A stretch of 64,000 nucleotides of DNA from Porphyra umbilicalis. Its lineage: Eukaryota; Rhodophyta; Bangiophyceae; Bangiales; Bangiaceae. Positions within the stretch are counted from its first letter, which is position 1; every line of letters begins with the position of its first letter. The notes beneath the pieces are model-generated. The model had not been told where the DNA came from, made no database searches, and worked only from the letters and a program-made list of their open reading frames with translations. This document shows positions 44,582 to 54,949 of the stretch, one piece after another. The position numbers and the translations under genes are program-made. The stretch covers positions 1-64,000 of the forward strand of contig KV918888.1 in assembly GCA_002049455.2 (NCBI GenBank). Reading direction: 5' to 3'.

Positions 44582-46642
44582 GCGGCAGCGACCGACGGGC
44601 GGCGCGCCGCCCAGCCGAGGACGTCGGTCAAGCAGCCGCCGTCCATGTACTCCATGACCATCCACAAGCTGCCCGCCCACGCAAACGCGTGGGAGCACGC
44701 GACGAGGCGGGTGGCGCCCCCCCCCCCCCCCCCCCCCCCCCCGCCGCTGCCGCCGTCGCCGCCGCCACCGCCGCCGCCGCCGTCGGCGGCGTCCCCCCCC
44801 CCCCCCGCCCATGGCGGCCGCGTCGCGCATGACGCCAACCTCCCGCCGGTACAGCTCCCAATCCCGCCCGTCCGTCGGCGTGACGACCTTGACCGCCACC
44901 GTCGCGCCCGTCGCCACCCACACCGACCGGTAGACGGTGCCCGAGGAGCCCCCGCCGACGCGCGTCAGCGCCCCGAGCACCCCCGCGGGGTCGGCAACGG
45001 GAAAGGCGGCGGCGGCGGCCGCACCGCCGCCGCCGCCACCGCCGCCGCCGTCAACGTCGGCGTGGCCGGCCGACGCGGCGGTGCGCGGCGCGGCGGCGGC
45101 GGCGGTGCGGCCGCCCCCCCCCGCCCCCGCGCCGCAGAGGTACAACTCCCGCGCGGTCGTCGGCGCCGCGGCGACCGCCGCCGCCGCGTCGAGGGGGTCG
45201 GGGCCCCCCCCCCCCACGGGGCGCCCCCCCCCCCCCCCTCCTCGCTGTGCTCCGTGGAGGGAAAGGAGCTCGGGCGGTCGGGCAGCGCCCAGCCGCCCGA
45301 CGCGCCGCCGGCGCCGCCGCCGGCGGCGGGCGGCCAACCGCCGCCGTCGCCAACGGCAGTGGGCGGCGGCGGCCACCCGCCGCCGTCGGCGCCGCCGCCG
45401 CCGCCGCCGCCGCCGGCGCAGCCGCCACCCCCCGCGGCGGCCGAGCCGATGGACCACGCCCACGCGCGCGCGGCGGCGGCGGTCGCCGCCGCCGCCTCTG
45501 CCACCGCCGCCCCGTCGGCAGCGGTGGGCCACGGGGCACCCCCGCCCCCGCCGCCGCCGCCGCCGCCACCCGCCGCCGCCCACCCGGCGGCCGCCGCCAC
45601 GCCCGCCCAGTCGCCGTCGCCGTCGGCCGTTGCCCCCCCCCCCCCCCGCCCCCCCCGCCCCCCCCCCCGACGGCGCGGCGGCGAGCGACGGGGGCGGCGA
45701 CGGCGCCGCCGCCGCCGCCGCCACCCCCGCGGCGGCGGCCCACCCCCCCCGCGGGCGGCGCGGGGGGCGGCCCCCCCCCCCCCCGGCGGGGAGGCGCCCC
45801 CCCCCCGGGGGCCCCCCCCGTCGGGGGCACGACCCCCCCCGCCCCCCCCCGCCCGCCGCGCGCGTGCCCCGCCGGCGCCGGCGCCGCCACCACCCCCCCC
45901 CCCCCGGCGGCGGCGGTGGCGGCGCGCGGGAGCGCCGCCGCAGCGCCCCCGCGGCGAGCGCGTCGGCCCACGCGGCGGGGAGCCCCGTGAGCCCCCCGGC
46001 CCCATCGTCGGCCACGTGCACGACGTGGCGCAGCGCCGTCGGCCGCCCAATGGCCGACGGGGGGCGGGGAGGCGCGGGGGGGGGGGGTGCCCCCGCCCCC
46101 CGGTGGGGGTGGGGGGGGGGGGGGGCGGGCGCCCCGGCGACGCCTCCCCACCCCCCCGCCGCCCCCATCCCCGCCGACGCGGAGGCGGCGGCGGGAGCGG
46201 AAGCGCCCGCCGCCGCTGCTGCCGCCGCCGCCGGTGCCGCCGCCGCCGGTGGGGGTGGTGGTGGTGGTGCCGCCGCCGCCGCCGCCGCTGCCCGCGGGGG
46301 AGCCGCCGGGGGAGGCCCCCGCGTCGGTGGGCGGCGGGGAGGCCCCGCCGCCGGCGCGGCGGGGGGAGGGGGACGACGCCCCCCCCCCGCCGCCGCCGCC
46401 GCCGCCACCGGCGCCCGCGGCGGGCGGCCGCCGCCGGCGCGTCAGCCGCCGCATGGTGGCGCCTGGGGAGGGCGTCGCGCCCCCGCCCCCGCCCCCATCC
46501 GAGTAGATGGTAAAGGCGGGGGAGGGGGGCCCGCTGCCGGGCGACGCCGCCGCCCGCGGCGGCCGCGTCGGCGTGCGCGCGGGGGCCACGACGGGCGCCC
46601 CGCCGTCGGCCGGCGGCGGCACCCGCCCGCCGCTGCTGCCGC

Positions 46643-46673
<31 letters not shown>

Positions 46674-47220
46674 GCGGCCCGCCTCGGCCGCCGCGGCGCC
46701 ACGGGGCGGGGGCGTCATTCCCCCCCCCCACCCTCGCCGCCGCCGCCGGCACCCCCCCCACGGGCGGGTGCGGCCGCGTCGGCGCCGCCGCGCCGCGCGA
46801 GCGGCGGCGGCGGCGGCGGCGGCGGGGAGCCCCCCCCCGGCGGCGGTCGCTGAGGGCGTAGCGCACCCACTCGTCGACGCCCGCAAAGGAGCCGTCGGGC
46901 GCGAGGACGACGCGCGCGCGCACCGTAAACGCCGACGGGGCAGAGATGATGGCCACGGCGGCGGCGGCGGCGGTGGCGGGGGGGGGGGGGGGGGGGGGCG
47001 CCGGGGGGGGGGGGGGGGGGGGGGGGTACCCCCGCCGGGGGGGGGGGGGGGTGGTTCTCCTTGCCACCCCGCCGCCGCCAGCGGGGGGGGGACGGCGACG
47101 GCGCGGGGGAGGGGGGGGGGGGGGGGCTTGAGCGCGCCGCCGGCGGCGGGGCGGGGGGGGGGGGGGGGAGCCGTCGACCCCGACCCCCGTGCCGGCGCCC
47201 GTGCGGAGGCGGCGGAGCAT
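43705..47220 (-). CDS. PAK/STE20-like protein kinase with two CRIB-like motifs; frame broken several times
   Basis: The start is the Met at 47220 (MLRRLRTGAGTGVGVDG). A first Rho/Cdc42-binding-like motif (ISAPSAFTVRARVV then DGSFAGVDEW) lies at about 46850-46961 and a second (IGRPTALRHVVHVADD then GLTGLPAAW) at about 45935-46064. A long Pro/Gly/Ala linker leads to the kinase: glycine loop VGGGSSGTVYRSV (about 44925-44960), VAVKVV, RREVGVMRD, WMVMEYMDGGCLTDVL, HRDVKSDN (about 44325-44350), VGDFGF, HTVVGTPFWMAPEVI, ADVWSAGVLAVELADG, and WSPAFLDFIAACC to HPFLR. These match STE20/PAK kinases, which act downstream of small GTPases. A poly-Gly insert sits between helix C and strand 4. The frame shifts after that insert, between DFG and the activation segment, and before RAMYLIASG. 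Stop position at 43705 is provisional. Pseudogene or sequencing error are both possible. Confidence 0.7.
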
Positions 47221-49267
47221 GGCGGCGCGGCGGTGGGGGGGGAGGGGGATGGAAGCCGGGGGCGGGTGCGTTGGGGGGGGGGGGCGGTGGGTTGGTGGGG
47301 GGCCGGGCGGTGGGTTGGTGGGCGGGGGGCGGTGGGTTGGTGGGCGGGGGGGGGGGGGCGCCGCCAGTGGCGGTGGGTTGCGGTGGGGGCGGCCGCCGAT
47401 CGCGGGACGCGGGCGCACCGGCGGCAATGACGCGGTGGTCGGCGGCGCGCGTGGGTGGGCGCGCGGCACGCTGCCGCCGCCGTTAAACGGGGGGGGCGGG
47501 CGTCAGCCGCCGCGGTCGTACCGCGTCAGGCGCGGTGCGGCGTGGCGGCGCCGTCTGCCGCGGGTTTCGTGACGGCCGCGGGCGGGCGGGGCGGGGCGGG
47601 GCGGGGCGGGGCGGGGAGCCGCGGCGGGGTGGGGCGTGGCGGGTCGGGGGGGCGGGGGGGGGGGCGCGCGCGCATCGTTTGAACGGCGGGTGCGCGCCGG
47701 CGTTTGAACGGGGCAGTGAGTGTGGGTTTGAACGGTTTGAAACCGGGGTGGGGAGCGTCGACCGTGTTGCAAACACGGGCCTTGAAATCAGTACGGTAGC
47801 CTCCCGTGACACACGGCGTCAAGCGCCGTCAATGGAGGACGATCATGTGGGTCACGTCCTCGCTAGCTGGGCGCACAGAAAAACAATGGGCGCACGGGTT
47901 TCTGGTTGAGCGGGGTGCCGAACCTTGCAAATACCCGTGATGCAAACGGCGCGGGCGTCGCTTGCGCCGGCCAGCCACCGCCGCGCCCCCCCGCCCGCGC
48001 GCGCGACGCCGAGCCGAGGGGCGCACCGGCGCGCGCGGGGCACGTCAGCGAGCGCAGCCGGGCGCGGGGTGCTCGACGCGCCCGTGGGGCCGGCGCCAAT
48101 GGCCGCCGACCGGTGCACGCGGGGGTGGGTGCGGCAGAGGCCCCACCCGGCGCCGCCCGACCGCACGCCCGCGGGCGGGGGACCGCCCGATGCCACCATC
48201 AGAGGTACCCGCCGTGCGCCGCTCCGCCCGCGGGGGCAGCGGTGGGGCCCGCCCCCCCCCGCCTGCCGTCATTGCCTTTGACGGCCGGCGCGCGGCGGCA
48301 GGACCGCCTGTGCGTCGCCCCACGCCGGTCGGCCAGATTGCCCGTCCGACCGCCCTGCCCATTGCCAGGCCGCTAATCTGTCCTGCCCGCACACGCGGGC
48401 GGGGTGGCCAGGTACCGGCCAAGGCCGAGGGACGGTCTCGGGTGTATCGATTGTCCAGGGTGACGCCCTCGCAAATGTCTATTGGCATGCGCACCCACCG
48501 CCATGGGCCTGGAGCAAGTCAGGCGCAACTCGGTAAAGGAGCGCTGCGCACCCCTTGCCCGAGAGCCCCATCTGACCCTGCGAGCAAGAGCGACTCGGTC
48601 TCCAGGCCTGTCGGTCTTGGCACCCCTCGGTTCAGTCATGGATCAATGTCAGGAACCTCCTCTGGCAGAACGAACTATTGTCCGTTCGGCGCTTGAACGT
48701 CCGGAAATATACTTTCATGTGTCCCAACAATGATCTAAACTTTAGTTTTGTGGTTACCGTATAAACAGGACCTCGATGGCTCAGCCAAATCGCACTTTTA
48801 TTGGCTTAGCAGCGCTCTGAGGCCTCCCCTCTGCCCATTTTCACAGCGCACGCTCCGAGGCTGTGCGCTGCCCTCCTCAATCCCGTGACAGTACATCTTC
48901 TCACCTACCGCACGAGCGTGGAACCGCCCCAAAGCGCACACGTGCCCTTGGCCCCACGTGCTGCCCCGTGGCAATGTAGGATTACAAGGTCGCTCGATTT
49001 CTTCTTCCTTCCGCGGCCCGAGGCTAGTCCCCGGGTCTGGCGGGCTACCTATACGCCCAACGGCGTCACGCATCCCCCGCGCGGCAGTCATCGCAGCACC
49101 CCTCCCCGCAGCACTCCTCGCCAAGTACACCGACGGACAAGCCGTGGCCGCCCGCCGCTCTGCCCTGCCCGTGCCAGCACTTGGTGCTTGACGGTACCCC
49201 GGGGGAGCTCCCCGTGCATTAGCGCCCCCCTGGCGCGGTGCTGCGCCAACAAAGTCTGCCCCCCGGC
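47221..49267. other. intergenic region, no gene recognised
   Basis: 47.2-47.7 kb is G-rich, with GGGGTTGGTGG-type repeats and GGGGC pentamers (47581-47615). 47.7-49.3 kb has mixed composition and no recognisable protein. It probably holds the kinase promoter and the 3' flank of the NB-ARC gene. Confidence 0.5.
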
Positions 49268-50965
49268 CTACGACGCCGGTGCGTCGGTGCGCGGCGCGAG
49301 CGCCAGGGCGGTCTCCAAGTGCTTGACCGCCGCCTCCATGTTGGCTAGTCGCGACCCGGCAATCCGCGCTCTGTATGCCGACGCCAGCGCGGCGTGCGCG
49401 CGGCCCAGGAGCACGGGCGAGTGGGAAACACTCGGGGCGGCGTCGCGCAGCACTGCCGTCAGTGTGGTAAGCACCAACTCCACATCCGACTGGAAAGCCA
49501 GCGACGAACTTTCCCGCACGCGCGTGGCTTGCCACTCTGGGTCCATGACGGAAATGAGGCCGCACACGTCACCCGCCGCGGCAACATGCCGCACCACGTT
49601 GTCGTACCAGTAGCCGTCGTCGGGTACCTCCCAAAAGGGAACCCGCCGCCACCCGTGTGCGTCTCGGCTGACAGGCCCCATGTTGCCCAAGTAGGCGTCC
49701 ACCATCTGCCGGTGGGTGGCGGGGGCAGCGTCGCCAAGCAGGCTCAACGCGTACTCACCAACGACCGGGTGTACGGTGAGAGCGACGAGGTGCCCAGTGG
49801 TGAAGTTTACTTCCAGGCGCACGAGCCCCGCTCTCTTGAGTGTGATGGCCAGATCTTCGACGTGGCGCGTCGTCACGCCGCCTCCGGTCCCCGTCGACGG
49901 TCCTGCCGCCACGGCCGACCCGCCGAGCGGCGACCGCCACAGCTGCGTCAGCGCGGGAAGGCACACACGGGCGGGGAGGACGCCCAGCGCCGCAAACGCG
50001 TCGCGGACAAACACAGACGAAAGGAAATCGACGCTAACATCCAGCACCGCGCGCATCGACGGCCGCAGCGCCCCGTCATCCGAGCGCCCAGGACCAAGTT
50101 CCATCCACCGCTTCTCCAGCGCGGTCACCACTGGCCGCCACATGCCGAGGTAGTTGACAATCATGGACCCGACGATAGACAGGGGCAGCGCGTGGCGCTT
50201 GGTCTTGTCTAAGACGCAACGCTCCATGGCGGCGTCTTTCTCAGACAGAGACGCGTGCACCTGGGGTGCACTCAGATTCATCTGACAAAGAGAACAGGGC
50301 ACCAGGATCTCTTTGCTGCCCGACTCGGCCGCTCTTAACACCTGCCGCGCGTCCTCTTCAGGCAGCTCGTCGAAGCGCATCGGCTTCACGCCGAACACAG
50401 ATGTGACGACCGCCTCGGAGCGGGTGGAGAAGAGCACGGGGGTGGCCGAGGGAATCACCTTGAGGAGCTGCTGCAGCAGCACTTGCGACGTGTCCGGCAC
50501 GTCGTCAAAGACGACAAGCCACTTTGCCGCGTCCGCCATCGTCGCGGAGCTGATGTAGCGCGCGGCCTCTGCCACAACACCCTCGTCGTCGCTCAGCGCT
50601 GCCAATCGCTGGGCCGTGGCGCCACCGCAAAAGCGGTGCACCAGCGCCATGGCCGCCTCCGAGAGAGTTTGCAGCGACAAAGGCGCGTCCAGTTGCACCC
50701 ACACGGTGCCCTTGGGGAGGTGCGCGCGCACCCACTCACTGCCCGCCACCCCCGCACACGCCATCGTCTTTCCACTCCCACCAATTCCGCAGACACCAAT
50801 CCGCGGCGCCGTGCCGCTGTAGGGACGGCGCGCCCGCAGCGCGGTGATGATATCCTGCTCCGCACGTCCTGGGCGATCCACGCCGGGCACATAGTCCGCG
50901 ACGAGCACGGGGGGGCGCCACCGCCGCTCATGGACGCTCGGCCCGACGTCGCCAACCGCGTCCAT
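49268..50965 (-). CDS. NB-ARC (STAND) ATPase, short form ending in a TPR-like helix pair
   Basis: The product from the Met at 50965 has 565 residues; the frame is open up to 51166. NB-ARC proteins are nucleotide switches used in plant and animal innate immunity and cell death (R proteins, APAF-1). Visible motifs: P-loop GVCGIGGSGKT (57-67), kinase-2 KWLVVFDDVPD (147-157), RNBS-B-like ATPVLFSTRSEAVV (173-186), and a GLPL-like HALPLSIVGSMI. A winged-helix-like part follows (VRDAFAALGVLPARVCLPALTQLW, VALTVHPVVGEYAL). The C terminus has one TPR-like unit (RAHAALASAYRARIAGS, AVKHLETALALAP) before the stop. No TIR, coiled-coil or RPW8 domain is seen at the N terminus. Longer relatives carry TPR or LRR arrays, so this one is short or truncated. 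Confidence 0.8.
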   Translation of the reverse strand: MDAVGDVGPSVHERRWRPPVLVADYVPGVDRPGRAEQDIITALRARRPYSGTAPRIGVCGIGGSGKTMACAGVAGSEWVRAHLPKGTVWVQLDAPLSLQTLSEAAMALVHRFCGGATAQRLAALSDDEGVVAEAARYISSATMADAAKWLVVFDDVPDTSQVLLQQLLKVIPSATPVLFSTRSEAVVTSVFGVKPMRFDELPEEDARQVLRAAESGSKEILVPCSLCQMNLSAPQVHASLSEKDAAMERCVLDKTKRHALPLSIVGSMIVNYLGMWRPVVTALEKRWMELGPGRSDDGALRPSMRAVLDVSVDFLSSVFVRDAFAALGVLPARVCLPALTQLWRSPLGGSAVAAGPSTGTGGGVTTRHVEDLAITLKRAGLVRLEVNFTTGHLVALTVHPVVGEYALSLLGDAAPATHRQMVDAYLGNMGPVSRDAHGWRRVPFWEVPDDGYWYDNVVRHVAAAGDVCGLISVMDPEWQATRVRESSSLAFQSDVELVLTTLTAVLRDAAPSVSHSPVLLGRAHAALASAYRARIAGSRLANMEAAVKHLETALALAPRTDAPAS

Positions 50966-51180
50966 GGTGGGCACCCTCGATGCGGCCCGATCGGCGCTGC
51001 CGCCTGAATAGCGGGGCGGGACGACGTCGACTGGCCCGTCGCACGGCCGCTGTCGTCGTCCGACCGACCCGCGCACAAAGCGGACACTCGCAGAGTCCTT
51101 GGCTAGGCGGGCAGAAACGTTCGCCCTGGTGGCTTCCGCCGCCGGCTCCAAAGAACCCCACACCACCCCTCACCACCGCA

Positions 51181-51246
51181 TATGCGAGTGCAAGCGCTGG
51201 GGGCACACACGTATATGCGAGTGGAAACGCTGGGGACACACACGTA
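51181..51246. repeat. tandem duplication, two copies of 33 bp
   Basis: 51181-51213 and 51214-51246 both read TATGCGAGTG at the start and CACACACGTA at the end, with few mismatches. They lie 215 bases upstream of the NB-ARC start. Confidence 0.85.
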
Positions 51247-51441
51247 TGCCGCGCACGAGCTTGTCGACCAGCTTCGATGTGCAGCCCCTCCAGCTGCCGT
51301 ATTAATACCCAACCGCACAGGCGAGAGCTCAGGCCCGGCGTCGACAGCGTGCAAGCACAGGTGTGTCAAAGGCGCCAGATGCCCCCCCCCCACGGGTCAC
51401 GTCGCGTGTTCCGTGGCTTGTTGCAGAGGGCCGAGTCCCCG

Positions 51442-51497
51442 TTGACAAACGTCAGCTGACGTGTGAGTCCACATGTGGACACTGTGCACAGTGTCAA
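51442..51497. repeat. cluster of three perfect palindromes inside TTGACA...TGTCAA
   Basis: ACGTCAGCTGACGT (51449-51462), GTCCACATGTGGAC (51467-51480) and ACACTGTGCACAGTGT (51479-51494) are each their own reverse complement. TTGACA (51442) and TGTCAA (to 51497) flank them as an inverted pair. Confidence 0.85.
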
Positions 51498-52744
51498 ACG
51501 TCACTTCGATTCTGACAACGTGGACTGAGAATGCCGTGTGGCCAATAGCTTTATGTCGCGTGGCATTGGAACTCTGGCAGTGACGACCAATCAATGAGAG
51601 CTCCAGCGCAACCGGTTGCAACACAGATAATGCCAGCCTTGGAAAAGGGGGTTTGAGAGCAAACCCAGCAATGATGGACTAACGAAACGTGTCTGTATTA
51701 TTGGTGCAACGTGTCTATATTCGCTTATTGGTCCACGATCCACCCTCTTGTCAATGTAACGGTGCCCCAAACAACGTCGAATCACCTCGAACCACCACCG
51801 ACAATTTACATAACTCCTTCTCGGTCCGATAGTCCGGGTGACACAATAGGGGTGCATGTTCTATTCGAAGGCAAAATACGGCACGGCACCCCTATTCAGG
51901 ACACGAGGACTATCCTAGACGCCCTCCCATTGGCTGATCGTCAAATGAGATGGATCCACCACGTGTCCCACGGCCTCGGATAACCTGAAATGACGACCGG
52001 CAAACGATCGCAAGCCGTAGACAGGGCTGTATCTGACATGTGACCGAACGCTTGACCGAACGCTGGACGCTCCCAGACAGACACAGCCGGCGCGAGGCGT
52101 CGTAACGTATGAGCGAGACACGGACGCCGGACGAAGTGACACACCAGTACCTTGACTCCATCGGCCGGACACATGACACCTGCACGAAACGAGCCGTCCA
52201 ACATCGCGGGAAGTGGAGGACACGCGGGCCTGTCACGTTGACACGGTCTCGTGTCAGTCGCGGTCATGGCGCACTCAGCTAACCGCAAATCGAGTACCTA
52301 AGGTGACGAAGTGTCAACGACCTCGCACTACAGACGATACGTTGTCCTCGGAATGGCGCAAACACGACTGCGGGAGTCGAATTCACAGTGTGCGGCAGGA
52401 AATGGTGCTTCGTGACTATCGGTCAGCTTTCCGGTAAAGGTGTGTTGGTCAATTGTCCTCCTATTGTGACAGCCTCTCATACGTACATGATTGTGGATTG
52501 TGTGGTCCAACGGGGACCGTTCTGCTGAACGGAGGAGGGTGCGTCAAAATTCCTCCCCATTGGTATGATGCGAGGGGTACCGGCAGGTCCGACGCCCTGT
52601 ATGGACCCATCGATGCTCTGGGAGGGGTGGGGGCAGCAACGACATGCTGCCCAGGCGCGATGGCATTCTGGGAGGGGGGGGCCGGCTGCTCAATCCGCAG
52701 CCGCACCCGTCGCGATCTGGCCGCCCGCGACACGGAGGAGCACC

Positions 52745-52866
52745 GCGCTCGCGACCACGGTGACCGCCGTGCTCGCGACCGCCGTGCTCGCGGCCGCCGT
52801 GCTCGCAGCCGCCGTGCTCGCGGCCGCCGTGCTCGCGACCGCCGTGCTCGCGACCGCCGTGCTCCA
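52745..52866. repeat. 15-bp tandem repeat, about eight imperfect copies
   Basis: The unit is GTGCTCGCGACCGCC with GCGGCC and GCAGCC variants. It stops about 45 bases before the likely transposase start and, if translated, gives RARDRRARGRR-type peptides. Confidence 0.8.
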
Positions 52867-52911
52867 GCCGCCTCGTTCGCGTCGTGTGCGCAAGCACAGT
52901 GCTTCAGCGCC

Positions 52912-54701
52912 ATGGACGGCGGTTCCATGGGGGGTGGCTTTATGTCACTGAGCGGATGGGAGGGGGAGGAGGGTGGCAACGACGACGTGGCGACATCGGC
53001 CGTCGTCGCAGCGCATGTTGCTACGCTCCTGGAGTGGCGCCGTCGCGCTATGGCGGCGCGACGTGCGCAGCGCCCGCGATACCGCGGCTCCACACCCGGC
53101 CGGGCGGGCAACAGGCCCCGCAATTTCGATCTTGGGCTACACAGTATTCTGCGGGACTACTTTGGCGTGGATGGCCTTCCCCCAGTTTACGGCCTGCGGG
53201 AGTTTGAGCGTCGTTTCCGCGTGCCTATGTCGGTGTTCCTGCGCATCTACCACGCTATTAAGGACCGCCCGTTCTGGGTACAGAGCGTGAACGCGACCGG
53301 GCGGCCGCAAGCTCATCCTCTGCCAAAGCTGGTTGCTGCGTTCCGGGTGCTGGGGTATGGGGAATCGTGCGATCGCGCGGACGAGTACGTGCGGCTCTCG
53401 AGTTCAACGATATCTCGGGCGGTGACGCTCTTCACGGAGTTCATCGTGGACGAGTTTAGCCCCCGGTACCTACGACCGCCCACCACGGCGGAAATTGGTA
53501 ACATCCTCGCCCGGAACGCTGAGCGTGGGTTGCCAGGGTGTCTGGGGTCGCTTGACTGTTCTCACTGGCAGTGGTCCGCTTGCCCCAAGGGGCGTGCGGG
53601 CACCTACCAGGGCCGCGATGGCCAGCGGTCCATTGTGATTGAGGCTGTCTGTGACGAGGACACTTGGATATACCACATTTTTGCTGGGTGTCCCGGGAGC
53701 CAGAATGATATTAACGTCCTGTACCAATCTCCGTTGTATATGGATGTGATCACCGGCAAATGGCCCCCGCGTGACTGTCCGTTCACTGTGAATGGCAATA
53801 CTCGCACCTTGCTATATTACCTAGTGGACGGCATTTATCCTCGCTTCGCGTTTTTCGTCGCCCCTTATCCGAACCCCCAAACTCGAGAGCAGCGGACTTT
53901 CAACCGCCTGCAAGAGGCGCTTCGCAAGGACGTGGAGCGCCTCTTCGGGATCCTGAGGGCACGCTTCCACATCATGCTGCACCCGTGCCGGTACTGGTCA
54001 GTACCTCGGATGGTGCTGACCACGCAAACCGTGGCAATTTTGCACAACATGGTTGTCGAGTGCCGCCGCGACGGGTTTGTCTCGCGGTCGCGCTCGTCGG
54101 TGTACGGGGGGGTGGCGGAGGGGCGGTCGGGGCAGGGGCCGCCGGATCGGCGGAGGCGGATGGCGTGGACGGGGAGGGCGGCGCCGCCGATGCGGGCGCC
54201 GCCGCGGGCGCGGGCGCCGCCGGTAGCGGCGGGGGAGCGGCGGACGGTGGTGGTGCGGGCGGCGTCGACGCGGGCGCGGGCGCCGCCGGTGGCGGTGGTG
54301 GAGCGGCGGGCAGTGGTGGTGCGGGCGGCGCCGACGCGGGCGCGGGCGCCGCCGGTGCCGGCCCTGGAGCGGCGGGCGGTGGTGGAGCGGCGGGCGGTGG
54401 TGGTGCGGGCGGCGCCGACGCGGGCGCGGGCGCCGCCGGTGCCGGTCCTGGAGCGGGGGGCGCTGGTAATACGGGGGCCGTCGGGGTTGGCGCGGGTGCG
54501 CTGGGGGATCTGGAGCAGACCCCCGGCGTCCCGCCCCCTCATGTCGGAGGCGCTCAGGTGGCGCCAATCAGCGAGTTTATGCGCATCCTCATGGCCACCG
54601 GCGAGGCGAAGTCCGTCGCAGAGCACAAGGCGCTTCGCGACGACCTGTGCGCGCATGTTTTTGCGCAGCGAGGTGAGCTGCTGGAGCCGTATGTTGATTG
54701 A
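52912..54701 (+). CDS. PIF/Harbinger transposase (DDE superfamily, ORF2)
   Basis: The Met at 52912 (MDGGSMGGGFMSLSGWEG) starts a protein matching plant PIF/Harbinger transposases, which cut and reinsert DNA with a DDE/RNaseH-like site. Landmarks: REFERRFRVPMSVFLRIYHA, a helix-turn-helix-like SSSTISRAVTLF, GCLGSLDCSHWQW (first Asp), FAGCPGSQNDINVLYQSPLY (second Asp), YYLVDGIYPRFAFF, and DVERLFGILRARF (third acidic residue). The conserved core is uninterrupted to about 54100. A frame change at a G7 run (54105-54111) best continues into a Gly/Ala-rich repeat and a plausible tail (VAPISEFMRILMATGEAKS and LLEPYVD, stop 54699-54701). Without the shift the frame runs as Arg/Pro-rich sequence to 54708. 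The core looks recently active; the C terminus may be frameshifted. Confidence 0.9.
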
Positions 54702-54949
54702 GCCTTGATGTCTTTTCTTTTTTGCGTCATCTGATTCTTTGTCGCCATGTTTTTGTGATCTGGTACGATGTGGGGGAGACATTGTTGTTGGAGTCATGTG
54801 TTTGATTGTTCTGCTGTTGAACGCCGTGTGCCGTGATCTCTATTCAGTGGTCTTGTTTCTTACGCTACGTTCGGGAAACGGTGATTGAACAGGTGCGATG
54901 GTGTGATCCTCCCGTTTTCCTTTCAGTTTTTATTCGCGACGGCGGCCGC

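Larger units (their letters stand above)
50966..52911. other. intergenic region with palindromes and short repeats
   Basis: No gene is recognised. The region has moderate GC. It holds a 33-bp tandem duplication, three perfect palindromes, an 11-bp inverted repeat (AATAGGGGTGC at 51845 and its complement near 51887) and, close to the transposase, a 15-bp tandem repeat. It probably contains the left end of the Harbinger-type element. Confidence 0.6.
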
